Positions 14,267 through 22,154 of a stretch of DNA of 29,971 nucleotides are shown here, piece by piece. The DNA lies in IMG/VR virus record IMGVR_UViG_3300023174_000492, positions 1 through 29,971 of that record; one strand, 5' to 3'. Position 1 is the first letter of the stretch. The number at the start of each line of letters is the position of its first letter. Both the position numbers and the translations under genes were made by a program. The notes below the pieces were generated by a model. The model worked only from the letters and a program-made list of their open reading frames with translations, had not been told where the DNA came from and ran no database searches. This DNA is from a virus.

Positions 14267-14665
14267 TCAACTAGGCGTGACGAAGGCGGTAAATTTCACC
14301 GAATCCTCCATCACCTTGTCGTTGCTGCCAGTGCTTTCCTCACCCAAGTAACCACCCATAAGAGTGGCGCCTGCGATTGTGGTTACGGCCGTCAGCTTGG
14401 TATTGAGCCAGTCAAAGTTAGTCCTGTGAGCCGTCACGGTGCTGGCCACTTCCAGCGGCGTCATAATCGAACAAGTGAAAGTAACCTTCCGGGTGGTAGC
14501 TAAAGATCCCTCCACAACTGGCACGCTAGACTCTGCGTGAACGATGCAGGCTGGGAGCTGTAACTCCGCAATCCTGTGCCCTGCTTGAACGTATAGCCCG
14601 GCTGGCTTACTGGCTGTGGATAGGTAGGCGGCTAGGCCGTCCTCCGCTGCGAGTCTTAAACTCAT
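14267..14665 (-). CDS. Tail completion or tail terminator-like protein
   Basis: This 132-aa protein is read from ATG at 14665, which forms an ATGA overlap with the stop of the connector gene. The open frame continues 45 codons further upstream, but that part is Arg-rich shadow sequence. The start SLRLAAEDGLAAYLSTASKP and the pattern ACIVHAESSVPVVEGS followed by strands KVTFTCSIMTPL resemble small phage proteins that close the tail top (lambda gpU-like, alpha helix followed by a beta sheet). Its place between the head-tail connector and the tube-like genes agrees. The assignment rests on order and fold impression. Confidence 0.5.
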   Translation of the reverse strand: MSLRLAAEDGLAAYLSTASKPAGLYVQAGHRIAELQLPACIVHAESSVPVVEGSLATTRKVTFTCSIMTPLEVASTVTAHRTNFDWLNTKLTAVTTIAGATLMGGYLGEESTGSNDKVMEDSVKFTAFVTPS

Positions 14666-14970
14666 CGCACGTCCTCTGGATCTGCCAGGATAAGAGTCGT
14701 CACCCCTTGATCGGATTGTACGCCGGTAAGTCTTTTGGGTGAACCGCCCACCGTCACGATCGTCATTAGCGCGGGCAGGCTGACTGCGGCCGTCAGGCAA
14801 ACGAACTCCGCATTCTGTGGATTTACGAATCCGCCCATGCCCAGCTCTGCGGTTTGTTCGCTAGGTGTGTAGACGCCACGGACGGCGAGGCCGGAGATGG
14901 TGGCAGTCGTCGGCATAGCCGCAATCATATCGGCCACCCCTGTGGTCATTAGGGTTTGGAGTTCGGTCAC
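14662..14970 (-). CDS. Head-tail connector protein, possibly gpFII-like
   Basis: This 102-aa protein starts TELQTLMTTGVADMIAAMPT and has a beta-rich rest with VRGVYTPSEQTAELGMGGFV and ending LTGVQSDQGVTTLILADPED. Small proteins with a short N-terminal helix, a long loop and a beta barrel, ending in a residue pattern like V-x-x-D-x-x-x-x-x-x-L-x-L, are typical of head-tail joining (lambda gpFII type). Position supports this: it follows the capsid and glycosyltransferase block and precedes the tail genes. It overlaps the next gene by four bases. A 16-base gap separates it from the methyltransferase stop. Confidence 0.55.
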   Translation of the reverse strand: MTELQTLMTTGVADMIAAMPTTATISGLAVRGVYTPSEQTAELGMGGFVNPQNAEFVCLTAAVSLPALMTIVTVGGSPKRLTGVQSDQGVTTLILADPEDVR

Positions 14971-14986
14971 GGTTAAAAGCCCGTTG

Positions 14987-15538
14987 TCAAAGTTGCTTTA
15001 GCCAAGAGTTTTCTAGCGCTTCCACTTCGCCCATGGTTTGTTGCACGGCTAAATCCACCCCGCCCCAGCCGCACTGATAATCGTGCCCGCCGATCAGCCC
15101 GCCTTTTTTTACCTTGGGTAGCCAAGCCAAGATGTCCGCCTTCACGTTTTCGTAGTCGTGTGCGGCATCGATAAAGACGGAGTCTAGGCATTGATCGGGA
15201 AAGAAGTTGGCGCCCTTGAGGCTAGTCATCCGTAACGGCACGAGTTGGCGTGAGACTGGCTTTACGTTTGCTATGAACTCCTCGTATAACGTGCCGTTTT
15301 TAATGCACTCTTCGCCCGCGTGTTCCTTGCTACCCAGCCAAGTATCTACGGCGTAGATCTCAATCCGTGGCGATTTGTTCCAAGCCTCGACCAGCAGAAA
15401 CGCAGTAGATTTCCCCTTCCAGCTTCCGACTTCCACGATCTTACCATCCATAGGGCAATTAGCCACAAGGCGCCGGTACAGATCTGGAAAGCTAAACCAG
15501 TCCTCCCCGCCTATGTTTAAATGCTGTAGTTTTTCCAC
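14987..15538 (-). CDS. SAM-dependent methyltransferase, class I
   Basis: This 183-aa enzyme shows the Rossmann-type SAM site: motif I KIVEVGSWKGKST (33-45), an acidic second strand in IYAVDTW, and SVFIDAAHDYENVKADI, the post-motif region of the Methyltransf_24/TylF-like group that methylates sugars and other small molecules. I chose the GTG at 15538, which has AAGGA seven bases upstream. The open frame runs 23 codons further upstream, inside the preceding gene, but with no matching ribosome site. It overlaps the second glycosyltransferase by 22 bases, so the two are co-translated. Together they suggest a methylated sugar product. The substrate is unknown, and a virion or host-surface glycan is equally possible. 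Confidence 0.8.
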   Translation of the reverse strand: MEKLQHLNIGGEDWFSFPDLYRRLVANCPMDGKIVEVGSWKGKSTAFLLVEAWNKSPRIEIYAVDTWLGSKEHAGEECIKNGTLYEEFIANVKPVSRQLVPLRMTSLKGANFFPDQCLDSVFIDAAHDYENVKADILAWLPKVKKGGLIGGHDYQCGWGGVDLAVQQTMGEVEALENSWLKQL

Positions 15539-16191
15539 TTGGTTTCCTTGACCGTGGCCACGCGGGTGGCGTGTTGATGTTCTTTGTGAAATTCTGGCCC
15601 TGGACAAAACGTGCCGCCCTCTGCCCCGATGTTTTGAATGCGACTGACGTGCGGGAATAGTTCGCCCATGCCCGTGCTTTCACGCACCCGCTGAACGGAT
15701 CCGTCCCAGAAGTTGCAATCCCAGGCGGGAACGAGATGTCTTTCAAATCGATCGCGCCAGGTCGCCCATCCCCAAGGCGTGAACCAGTTTCTAAATCCGC
15801 TGGCGTCGTTCTCCGCATCACCGCCGTGTTGATTGTAGCCAGATACCGTTAGCACTTTTGGGCCAGCGTTTTGCCCTGCCCACTCAAACCAACGCAGGCA
15901 GTCTGGGCTGGGAACGGTGTCGTCCTCTAGGTGGATGTGGTAATCCGATTTTCTGAATCCGTACGTCATAGCGTACTTAATCGCGGATCCGCAGCCCATG
16001 TGACGATCTGGAATGTGAACGCCAATGCCGTGCCCCTTAGCAATTTCGGAAAGCTCTGCCGTCTTGTCCGATGGATCGAGAATGACAGTGATCTCGTACT
16101 CACCCACGCCGTCACACCATGCCAGTGCTTTCAACACCTTGGCAAAGTAGTCCGGCCGATTGTAGCCGGATATGGTAAGCGTCTTATCCAT
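15517..16191 (-). CDS. Glycosyltransferase, GT-A fold, family-13-like
   Basis: This 224-aa enzyme starts DKTLTISGYNRPDYFAKVLK, the first beta-alpha unit of the nucleotide-sugar site. It has the metal-binding acidic motif HLEDDTVPSPD (88-97) and the conserved FTPWGWATWRDRF (137-149), characteristic of small transferases related to the GNT-I/GT13 group. It would move a sugar from a nucleotide donor to an acceptor in the cytoplasm; it has no membrane segment. The start overlaps the stop of the large glycosyltransferase by eight bases. Catalytic motifs look intact, so activity is likely. The acceptor is unknown. Confidence 0.85.
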   Translation of the reverse strand: MDKTLTISGYNRPDYFAKVLKALAWCDGVGEYEITVILDPSDKTAELSEIAKGHGIGVHIPDRHMGCGSAIKYAMTYGFRKSDYHIHLEDDTVPSPDCLRWFEWAGQNAGPKVLTVSGYNQHGGDAENDASGFRNWFTPWGWATWRDRFERHLVPAWDCNFWDGSVQRVRESTGMGELFPHVSRIQNIGAEGGTFCPGPEFHKEHQHATRVATVKETKWKNYSI

Positions 16192-18331
16192 TTGCCTTCA
16201 ACAAGGCGTAGGCAGCCAGATTGCCGCCCGTGCCTTTGTTATTTTGCAAGGCGTCGGCGCCCAAGCCTTCCGGCCTAATTTTTAGAGAGTTGCTGCGGTT
16301 CAAATCGGGCGTGTTGCAGACGAGCGTAGCTGTCCCAGCCTTTCGCAGTTCCGTGCTCATCATGTAATCGTCAGCCAAAAACTTGGCACGAGCCAAGGGA
16401 CTCAGCCCAGCAAACTCACTGGCTGGAATGGCTGGCCACAGATCGGCCTTCGGCATATCCGAACGCCGACACATCACGCCGCCAAATCCTTCCAGAATCT
16501 CGGCATGGCCGCCGTGATCGGGTGCGATGGCGTAGCCGGTGGCGCCTGTCATAAAAAATCCGCAGACACCTAGCGCCGTTTTGGGTCTAGTTTCTAGTTC
16601 GTCGGCGAGTGCCTGCAAAAGCAGTGGGCTGTAGAGGATGTCGTCGTCCAGCCAGCAAATCTTGTCGTCGGGATCCCCGCCTACTTCCAGCGGGCCGATA
16701 AACTTAGTCGCAGGCCCGTAGTCTTTGGTTCTGTGAATTTGTAATTTACCAGCATTGGCCAGCGCCTGTAGCTCTTTTGGAATATCCCCAAAGCGTTCCC
16801 CTGTGCGTGCCAGCTTTTCAGGCACAGACAGAATGATCTGATCGGCTGGGCGAGATTGAGCCAGTAGGCTCTGGATCGTGGGCATAATCTTGCCGATGCG
16901 TGTAGGGGTGGTAGTGAGGCCGACGATGACGTTACCCTTGCGGTCAACTGGATCGGGCAGACGCACGGCTGCGGCTGGCAAAATATCTTGGGTAAGAAGA
17001 TCCACGTCCCATCGCAGTGATGGGCAAACGGTGTCGGAAGCACATTTTACAAATAGCAAAATCCTGCCCAGCGCCTTGGCTGTGGCCTCCTCCGCATCTT
17101 TTACAATGTGAATCCTTTTGCCTGCTACATCAGTGCCAGGGTCGGTAATAAATAAAGCCTGTATCGCTGCCGGATTGTCCGAGGTATCGACAAAAAATTT
17201 ATGTAACCTAAAGCAATCCATAAATGGCCCGTTAAAGACCATGGTGATTTGCCCCCAGTTTTGACGGAATGTTTCACGCACGCATCGATCCGCGTCTGCG
17301 GTTTGGCCGACGGCCCGCAGGCACTGTTCGATGAGCATTTTGGGCAGGTGTCCGTACCACTTGGCGTCTAAATTCCAGATCACGCCCTGCGGCCTGGGCA
17401 ACATTTCCACTAGGTTTAAAAGTCTGACGGCTTCGCTAAAATTGCCTTCTTCGATCAGGACGGCGGCAAGGTGACCGTATGCCTCCCTGCGTGTGGGGCA
17501 GAGGGTAATCCCGCGCCCAAGATATTTGCGCCTTTTGTTGTGATCGGCACACATTACCCCAGCCATGCAATAGAGCTGGTAGCGTTCGGTTTCGCCGAGG
17601 TCTGGATGTTCTAGCCCCAAAAGGGTAGGCCCGATCGATTCTTGATATGCTCCGCGCAAGAATCCCTCCTGCGCCAAATAGTACAGGTTCATGCCGGTAT
17701 GCTGTAGAAGCGTGCCTAGGATCCGCTTGTTGCGTTCGCTAGAGTTTTTCTTGCAGGTGTTAGGTGCGTGGATAACGACAAGGTGGTCGGCTAGTCCGAC
17801 GCCTAGGCCGGGCACTGGCTTTACCCTCTCGTGAACGGCTCGTTCCCAGATGGCGGGCAAGCTGCCGTCCGGTTGGCGGCGGAAGATTCTTTCTCTGCGA
17901 TTGTCCCGCATTCCGCTATTTTGCACATCGTAACGGGTTACAAGGATCTCCCAGCCTTCTTTGGCTTGTTCACGGGCGAGGACGGCGTCGCGATGTAGCT
18001 TGGCCTGGCCGGGATCCAGCAAATCATCCGCATCAAACCAGATGACGTATTTGCCTGTGGCTAGGCTAAAGGCTTTGTTCCTAGCAGCGGCAAAGTGATC
18101 GATATGAGGCCAGTCTGCGTTTTCGGGGGCGTTATGGTATTCCCCCCAGACTAAAGCCTCGCCAGCGGCCTCCTGCGCGCAAATACGCACACCCTGCGCA
18201 TCATTTTTCCCGCAAGCGGAGACGACAACGACTTCGTCCCATAGGCCAGCGCAGGAGTTAATTAAGCGGGAAACTAGCTCCCCTTCATTGGGGCCGACGA
18301 TTAAAGCAAGAGACACAAGGGGGGTATTCAT
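16184..18331 (-). CDS. Two-domain glycosyltransferase with TPR-like middle
   Basis: This 715-aa protein is read from ATG at 18331. The frame extends 16 codons upstream, but that part is the terminator hairpin of the capsid gene. Domain 1 (about 1-130) is a family-2 GT-A domain with NEGELVSRLINS, HFAAARNKAF and the metal-binding VIWFDADDLLDP (DAD at 100-102). The middle (about 200-400) is helical with paired-helix repeats like TPRs, for example LCPTRREAYGHLAAVLIEEG and NFSEAVRLLNLVE. Domain 2 (about 480-715) starts VIVGLTTTPTRIGKIMPTIQ and carries ICWLDDDILYSP (DDD at 562-564), a second transferase site. Two active sites in one chain fit stepwise building of a short glycan. It follows the major capsid gene directly, unusual for phages. 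Confidence 0.85.
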   Translation of the reverse strand: MNTPLVSLALIVGPNEGELVSRLINSCAGLWDEVVVVSACGKNDAQGVRICAQEAAGEALVWGEYHNAPENADWPHIDHFAAARNKAFSLATGKYVIWFDADDLLDPGQAKLHRDAVLAREQAKEGWEILVTRYDVQNSGMRDNRRERIFRRQPDGSLPAIWERAVHERVKPVPGLGVGLADHLVVIHAPNTCKKNSSERNKRILGTLLQHTGMNLYYLAQEGFLRGAYQESIGPTLLGLEHPDLGETERYQLYCMAGVMCADHNKRRKYLGRGITLCPTRREAYGHLAAVLIEEGNFSEAVRLLNLVEMLPRPQGVIWNLDAKWYGHLPKMLIEQCLRAVGQTADADRCVRETFRQNWGQITMVFNGPFMDCFRLHKFFVDTSDNPAAIQALFITDPGTDVAGKRIHIVKDAEEATAKALGRILLFVKCASDTVCPSLRWDVDLLTQDILPAAAVRLPDPVDRKGNVIVGLTTTPTRIGKIMPTIQSLLAQSRPADQIILSVPEKLARTGERFGDIPKELQALANAGKLQIHRTKDYGPATKFIGPLEVGGDPDDKICWLDDDILYSPLLLQALADELETRPKTALGVCGFFMTGATGYAIAPDHGGHAEILEGFGGVMCRRSDMPKADLWPAIPASEFAGLSPLARAKFLADDYMMSTELRKAGTATLVCNTPDLNRSNSLKIRPEGLGADALQNNKGTGGNLAAYALLKANG

Positions 18332-18349
18332 ATTTTTTAGGTTGGGAAA

Positions 18350-18377
18350 GCCCGGTGCACCCCCCGATGCACCGGGC
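18350..18377 (-). terminator. Strong hairpin after the major capsid gene
   Basis: The stem GCCCGGTGCA pairs perfectly over ten bases with TGCACCGGGC around an eight-base loop. In the minus direction it lies 20 bases after the capsid stop and is followed by TTTCCC, a poor T tract. It probably acts as a partial terminator or an mRNA 3' stabiliser. Either effect would raise capsid mRNA relative to the downstream glycosyltransferase genes. Confidence 0.75.
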
Positions 18378-18397
18378 AACCCAGATGATTCTCTAAC

Positions 18398-19273
18398 TTA
18401 GACCAAGCGAACCAGTGAGGCTGTCGATCCACGGCCACAGCCGTAGAGCAAGATGTAGGAACGGTTACGGGTTCCGAGGGTCGGGTTGTAAAACTCGCGC
18501 ATTTGCAAGCTCAGGCCGGACACGGGTTCCGTCACGTTTTCTACGCTGCCAGGGTAATCGCTGGGCACTTCGGGCAGACGAGCCGCCACCAAGAGCGCTT
18601 CCTGTTGAGCCGCGAAGCCTTTGCTGATCGCGGAAGGGAGCGAAGGATAGCTGAACACTTCGATGCCGTTGACGATTCCAACTGAGCCGGTGCGGATTGC
18701 GTCACCTTGGATCTGGGCGTTCGCCACGATCGAGGAGTCGTTGAGCAGGCTGGCTTTGTTGTTCGGGCTAACAATGGCGTAGCGGCTGGCGCTAGGCACT
18801 TTGTTGCTATCGAGCACCACACCCATTGAAACAATGGAGCGGTAGCTGAGAACGTCCGCCGCCACGGTCATCGTGGAGGTGTAGGACGCGGCGCTGATCG
18901 TGCCGAGCAAGGTGTCGACCATCTGTTTGCCCAAGGCGTGTGCGGCCGATGCGGCAAAGCGCTCGATCAAATTGATTGAGGAGCTGGCTGCTTCATCGTC
19001 GTTGATTGCCACGGTGCTATGAACAAGGTTGTTCAAGGTCACGATGCAATCCGTCTGCGTGCGGTCTCCCGCGACGTAGCCGGCTGTGGTGCTGTAACCT
19101 ACGGCAGTTGCCGCAGTAACTAGATGGGTGGTGATGACGTCGCCTTTACGGGCGGAAGCGTCGGAGAAGTCCGCGTAGGCGGACGTGAGGAAAGGGAATT
19201 GCTCGACGAGCAAGCTAAGTGCGCGTTGAGAAACTAACTTTCCGTTACTGACTGAGGCGAGACTATTTGCCAT
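18398..19273 (-). CDS. Major capsid protein
   Basis: This 291-aa protein follows the protease-scaffold gene, as capsid proteins do in HK97- and lambda-like phages. It has a strong ribosome site, AAGGA seven bases before the ATG. The N-terminus ANSLASVSNGKLVSQRALSL is followed by a long beta/alpha region. A segment IERFAASAAHALGKQMVDTL (about 104-123) resembles the spine helix of the HK97 fold, and the late part (YNPTLGTRNRSYILLYG) resembles the conserved axial and P-domain end. The protein is rich in Ser and Thr, which could serve as glycan attachment points given the transferase genes immediately downstream. I see no obvious processing site. Confidence 0.85.
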   Translation of the reverse strand: MANSLASVSNGKLVSQRALSLLVEQFPFLTSAYADFSDASARKGDVITTHLVTAATAVGYSTTAGYVAGDRTQTDCIVTLNNLVHSTVAINDDEAASSSINLIERFAASAAHALGKQMVDTLLGTISAASYTSTMTVAADVLSYRSIVSMGVVLDSNKVPSASRYAIVSPNNKASLLNDSSIVANAQIQGDAIRTGSVGIVNGIEVFSYPSLPSAISKGFAAQQEALLVAARLPEVPSDYPGSVENVTEPVSGLSLQMREFYNPTLGTRNRSYILLYGCGRGSTASLVRLV

Positions 19274-19294
19274 ATATCTATCCTTCTTTCTTGG

Positions 19295-20233
19295 TTATCG
19301 TGCGAGCGTGTTTAGTTTTTGATAAATCACGGCCGCACGACCGGGATTTTTTTCCTCGTTGAATTGCTTCAGCAACTCAGCGCGGGAAAGGGTGGGTGCC
19401 ACAATTTCAAGGGGCTTTGTTCCCTTGCTGGCTTCTAAATCGATTTTGAGACGAGCAAGCTCGTTGTTTAAGGCAACGATCTTGGGATTCTCAGAAAGTT
19501 CGGCAGAAACTTCAGCCGCGACTTCTGGGGCGGGTTCGGTTACGGCGGGTTCAGCAGCGGCAGGTTCTGCGACAACTGCAGGAACTTCGGCAGAAAGTTT
19601 GGCGCTCATAGCAGGCATCTCGGTGGCGTCGCCAGCGGCGTCGGCTAGGACGATCCCAAGGATCTGATTTACTACGGCCAGAACATCGGTGATGGTCGGC
19701 TCGGCCAATTTCGTTACTGGGGCCGCCAGTGCTTCGGGCGCGGCTTCGATTACCGGCGCTGATTCCTTTACGGTTGTATCCATATTAAGCGATTTGTGTG
19801 TGTCAACCCGTGCGGAGTAAACACCGGTCGGATTGGCCGCCGGAGTGGTCACAAGATCAACGGAGTAGAGGGTGCTGACGTTGGCTAGTTGTGTGCCGTC
19901 CTGCGCAACTCTGGGAACGCCAGAAAAGCTGATGGAAAATCCGATCTGGCCTGGCAGTCGGGTTAGTAGCTCGCTAAAATAAGCAAAGCCATCGTGGCTC
20001 TCAAACAAGGTAAGATCGGCACGAACGCGGCCGCCATCTAAGCTGAAATTCTCTAGGTAGCCGATAATGTTAGAAACGCTGGAGCTGTGATCGGAAAGCA
20101 CCTTGATCTGGCCAAGGTCGTTGCCAGCCTGGACAACTTGTTCCAGCGTGTCTGCGTCAATGGTCATGCCGTGGCCCAGAGCGGGGCCAGCGGTGATGAC
20201 AGAAATTCCCTTAAATAATTTTGTTGAAGCCAT
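19295..20233 (-). CDS. Prohead serine protease fused to an internal scaffold
   Basis: This 312-aa protein has two parts. Residues 1-145 fit the S78-type prohead protease: catalytic His in VLSDHSSSVSNIIGYL (H49), catalytic Ser in LPGQIGFSISFSG (S100), and the usual ending YSVDLVTTPAANP (123-135). Residues 150-312 are very rich in Ala, Pro, Glu and Val (for example EVPAVVAEPAAAEPAVTEPA), then a charged helix, as in scaffold or delta domains that shape the prohead and are then digested. This matches the lambda gpC-Nu3 plan. A Met at 151 could give a separate scaffold, but it has no ribosome site. Position before the capsid gene supports the call. Confidence 0.85.
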   Translation of the reverse strand: MASTKLFKGISVITAGPALGHGMTIDADTLEQVVQAGNDLGQIKVLSDHSSSVSNIIGYLENFSLDGGRVRADLTLFESHDGFAYFSELLTRLPGQIGFSISFSGVPRVAQDGTQLANVSTLYSVDLVTTPAANPTGVYSARVDTHKSLNMDTTVKESAPVIEAAPEALAAPVTKLAEPTITDVLAVVNQILGIVLADAAGDATEMPAMSAKLSAEVPAVVAEPAAAEPAVTEPAPEVAAEVSAELSENPKIVALNNELARLKIDLEASKGTKPLEIVAPTLSRAELLKQFNEEKNPGRAAVIYQKLNTLAR

Positions 20234-20254
20234 GCCCGCGCATGACGTGTCAAA

Positions 20255-20494
20255 TTAGTCTAAATCTGTTGGCGGGATGAAGTGAGTGTTGGTTTTTCGC
20301 AATTCAGCAAGTATCTGATTCGTGGTCATTTCGGTGCGCATGGTTGAGCCTAAAAGTTCTTTGACGGCCTTCTCTGTGCGTTCGGCTGAGTTGGATATGT
20401 GAAAGACAAACACTGGCATTAAAATTAAAAGGATGGCTAAAAAGATGGCCGCTACTACAACTACCACAACCCCCATCATTCCTAGCCCTTCCAT
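20255..20494 (-). CDS. Small single-pass membrane protein in the head module
   Basis: This 79-aa protein has one strong membrane segment, GVVVVVVAAIFLAILLILMP (8-27, perhaps to 32), then a polar tail with a helical stretch NSAERTEKAVKELLGSTMRT and a soluble C-terminus ending PPTDLD. The charge pattern would put most of the chain on one side of the membrane. Its place between portal and protease is odd, because packaging and head genes are otherwise soluble. It could be a membrane-bound assembly aid, a superinfection-exclusion factor or a holin-like protein. A hairpin lies just before it and holds its ribosome site in the loop. I do not recognise the family. Confidence 0.55.
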   Translation of the reverse strand: MEGLGMMGVVVVVVAAIFLAILLILMPVFVFHISNSAERTEKAVKELLGSTMRTEMTTNQILAELRKTNTHFIPPTDLD

Positions 20495-20499
20495 TTGGT

Positions 20500-20524
20500 A
20501 AGCCTGCTCCTATGCGGCAGGCTT
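20500..20524 (-). promoter_or_regulatory. Hairpin between portal and membrane-protein genes
   Basis: The eight-base stem AAGCCTGC pairs with GCAGGCTT around a nine-base loop. In the minus direction the hairpin follows the portal stop by six bases. The only good Shine-Dalgarno (AGGAG) for the 79-aa gene overlaps the end of the loop and the second stem arm, so the structure may limit that gene's translation. There is no T tract, so a terminator role is less likely. Confidence 0.5.
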
Positions 20525-20530
20525 AATCAA

Positions 20531-22153
20531 CTACTTTTTCTTTTTTGTTTTCGTGCGGTACTTACCGATGCCTAAAGCAGAGACGACCATGTCCTGCTCG
20601 GCTTTGGTCAGCGTGTAGACGGCATCGTCGCGCATAGTGAAGGTTTCTGTAGAAGGCGTAGGCTCTGGCTCGGCCATAGTCAGGTGCACGGTTGCCTCCC
20701 CTGCCTCTAGTGCTGGGGTTACGGTGGTGTCTTGAGCCGGCGGGATGCTGGGCGGAGTAACGGCTGCGGTTGGCGCTGGCTGGTTACTAAAAATTTGCAC
20801 TGCGGTGGTATCGATTCCAGCGGCTGCGCACTGCTTTTTTATGTAAATTGATTCGGCGATTCTTTGGTTAATAGCTGTTTGATAGTCCTCTCCGCGTGAG
20901 GCGTATATTGATGCCATGGAAGTCAGGCCCATTTTCAGGTCCTCCCGGTCAGCTGCAGAATCCCGACCGGCGTCTATGGTGGCTTTCGCTGGTGTGTGAT
21001 ACTCAGCCGCCCACCACATCGTCATGCCTTTAGGCGGAGTTAGGTCACCGCGTTTAATCGCTTTTGCCAGCGCCCACTTTCTGATCCTTGAAATAAATTG
21101 GGTAACTACAGTCTGCGCCACCTCATCAAACCGGCGCTGTGCTTGGCCAAGAATTAAGCGGGTGTTAGGCCCGCTAAGTGTAGATGGATCCCACATCATC
21201 GCGTACGGCAGGCCAAGCGTTTGAGCGATGGCCTTTAGGTACTGATCCATGTGAGTCTGCAGATTTTGGCTAGGACGATCGTTTTTAATTTCTCGCAATA
21301 CTTTACCCATCGGCACATTCAGCAACGCACCGCCACCAAAGATTTTATCGGTAGTTAGATTGTAGTCGTCTGTTACGGTCGGGTTAAAGAAACCTGGCCC
21401 GCTGTTAGTTGTGGACTCTAAAGCCAATCCGATTTGCCCTGCTCTTTTTAGCGCAAGCATTTCCTGCTCAAGAATTTCTGATCTGTCTAAGCAAGTGTTA
21501 ATGCAAGACGCCAGCTTGCTAATCGATCGCACTTCATCTGCCCGATCGCGTTCTGCCAGCAAGATCAAATCATTTGCCTGCACCTCAGTAAATTTTTCGC
21601 CATCGTTACCCGTGCGAATGTAGTAGCTTAGTGGCCTGCCGTTCTTGTTCAATCGCACTCCGTCGAAAATGTTTGTCTCTGTGCCCAAGTAAGTCGGCGT
21701 TTCGCAGCGGTGCCCTTCAACCAACTGGATTAGCGGATAGCCGTCACCGTTATCAGTTAGCAGAGCAAATATTTCATTATCTCGCAACATGGTGCGGGTG
21801 GCTACCTGCTGCATGGTGTTCCAATCTAAAATTCCCCTCACGTCGCAACTTCCGCTCCACATATCAAACCACGCTTCGGCGTCTGCGTTCCATGCCTCGT
21901 CGCTGGTACGCGATTGCGCTTTAATGCCAGAGCCAATCGTGTTGCGGGTGATGGTGTCGATTGCGCCGCGAATGGTGGGGTCGTTATAGCAAAGCCAGCG
22001 GGCTAACGATGAGATTGCCTGCCGTGATGCGGCGCTAACGTCCAGCCGAGTATCGCCTAGCTGTGCTTCGACAAACCGACGCTTGCGAGTATCTGGGCCA
22101 ACCGCACGGAGCATGCGGCTCCAAGTCGTTATAATTTTTGAACCTAAACCCAT
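20531..22153 (-). CDS. Portal protein, lambda gpB family
   Basis: This 540-aa protein has the layout of lambda-type portals, rings of twelve through which DNA enters and leaves the capsid. Helices near the start include NDPTIRGAIDTITRNTIGSG (55-74), the usual beginning of the family's wing-forming region, and the later body has KAIAQTLGLPYAMMWDPSTL and SGPNTRLILGQAQRRFDEVA, typical of the stem and clip. The last 80 residues are low-complexity (Pro/Thr/Glu-rich) ahead of a basic end (KYRTKTKKKK). Length agrees with the family. It follows TerL and a small protein, and its stop is next to the hairpin before the membrane protein. Confidence 0.9.
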   Translation of the reverse strand: MGLGSKIITTWSRMLRAVGPDTRKRRFVEAQLGDTRLDVSAASRQAISSLARWLCYNDPTIRGAIDTITRNTIGSGIKAQSRTSDEAWNADAEAWFDMWSGSCDVRGILDWNTMQQVATRTMLRDNEIFALLTDNGDGYPLIQLVEGHRCETPTYLGTETNIFDGVRLNKNGRPLSYYIRTGNDGEKFTEVQANDLILLAERDRADEVRSISKLASCINTCLDRSEILEQEMLALKRAGQIGLALESTTNSGPGFFNPTVTDDYNLTTDKIFGGGALLNVPMGKVLREIKNDRPSQNLQTHMDQYLKAIAQTLGLPYAMMWDPSTLSGPNTRLILGQAQRRFDEVAQTVVTQFISRIRKWALAKAIKRGDLTPPKGMTMWWAAEYHTPAKATIDAGRDSAADREDLKMGLTSMASIYASRGEDYQTAINQRIAESIYIKKQCAAAGIDTTAVQIFSNQPAPTAAVTPPSIPPAQDTTVTPALEAGEATVHLTMAEPEPTPSTETFTMRDDAVYTLTKAEQDMVVSALGIGKYRTKTKKKK

Positions 22154-22154
22154 A

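Noticed and set aside
18332-18379. N-terminal extension of the large glycosyltransferase
   Set aside because: The extra codons read through the perfect hairpin after the capsid gene and add a Gly/Pro-rich stretch with no match to the GT start.
19295-19783. Separate scaffold protein from an internal ATG (Met151) of the protease gene, as in lambda Nu3
   Set aside because: No Shine-Dalgarno precedes this ATG. The scaffold part is more likely made only as part of the fusion.
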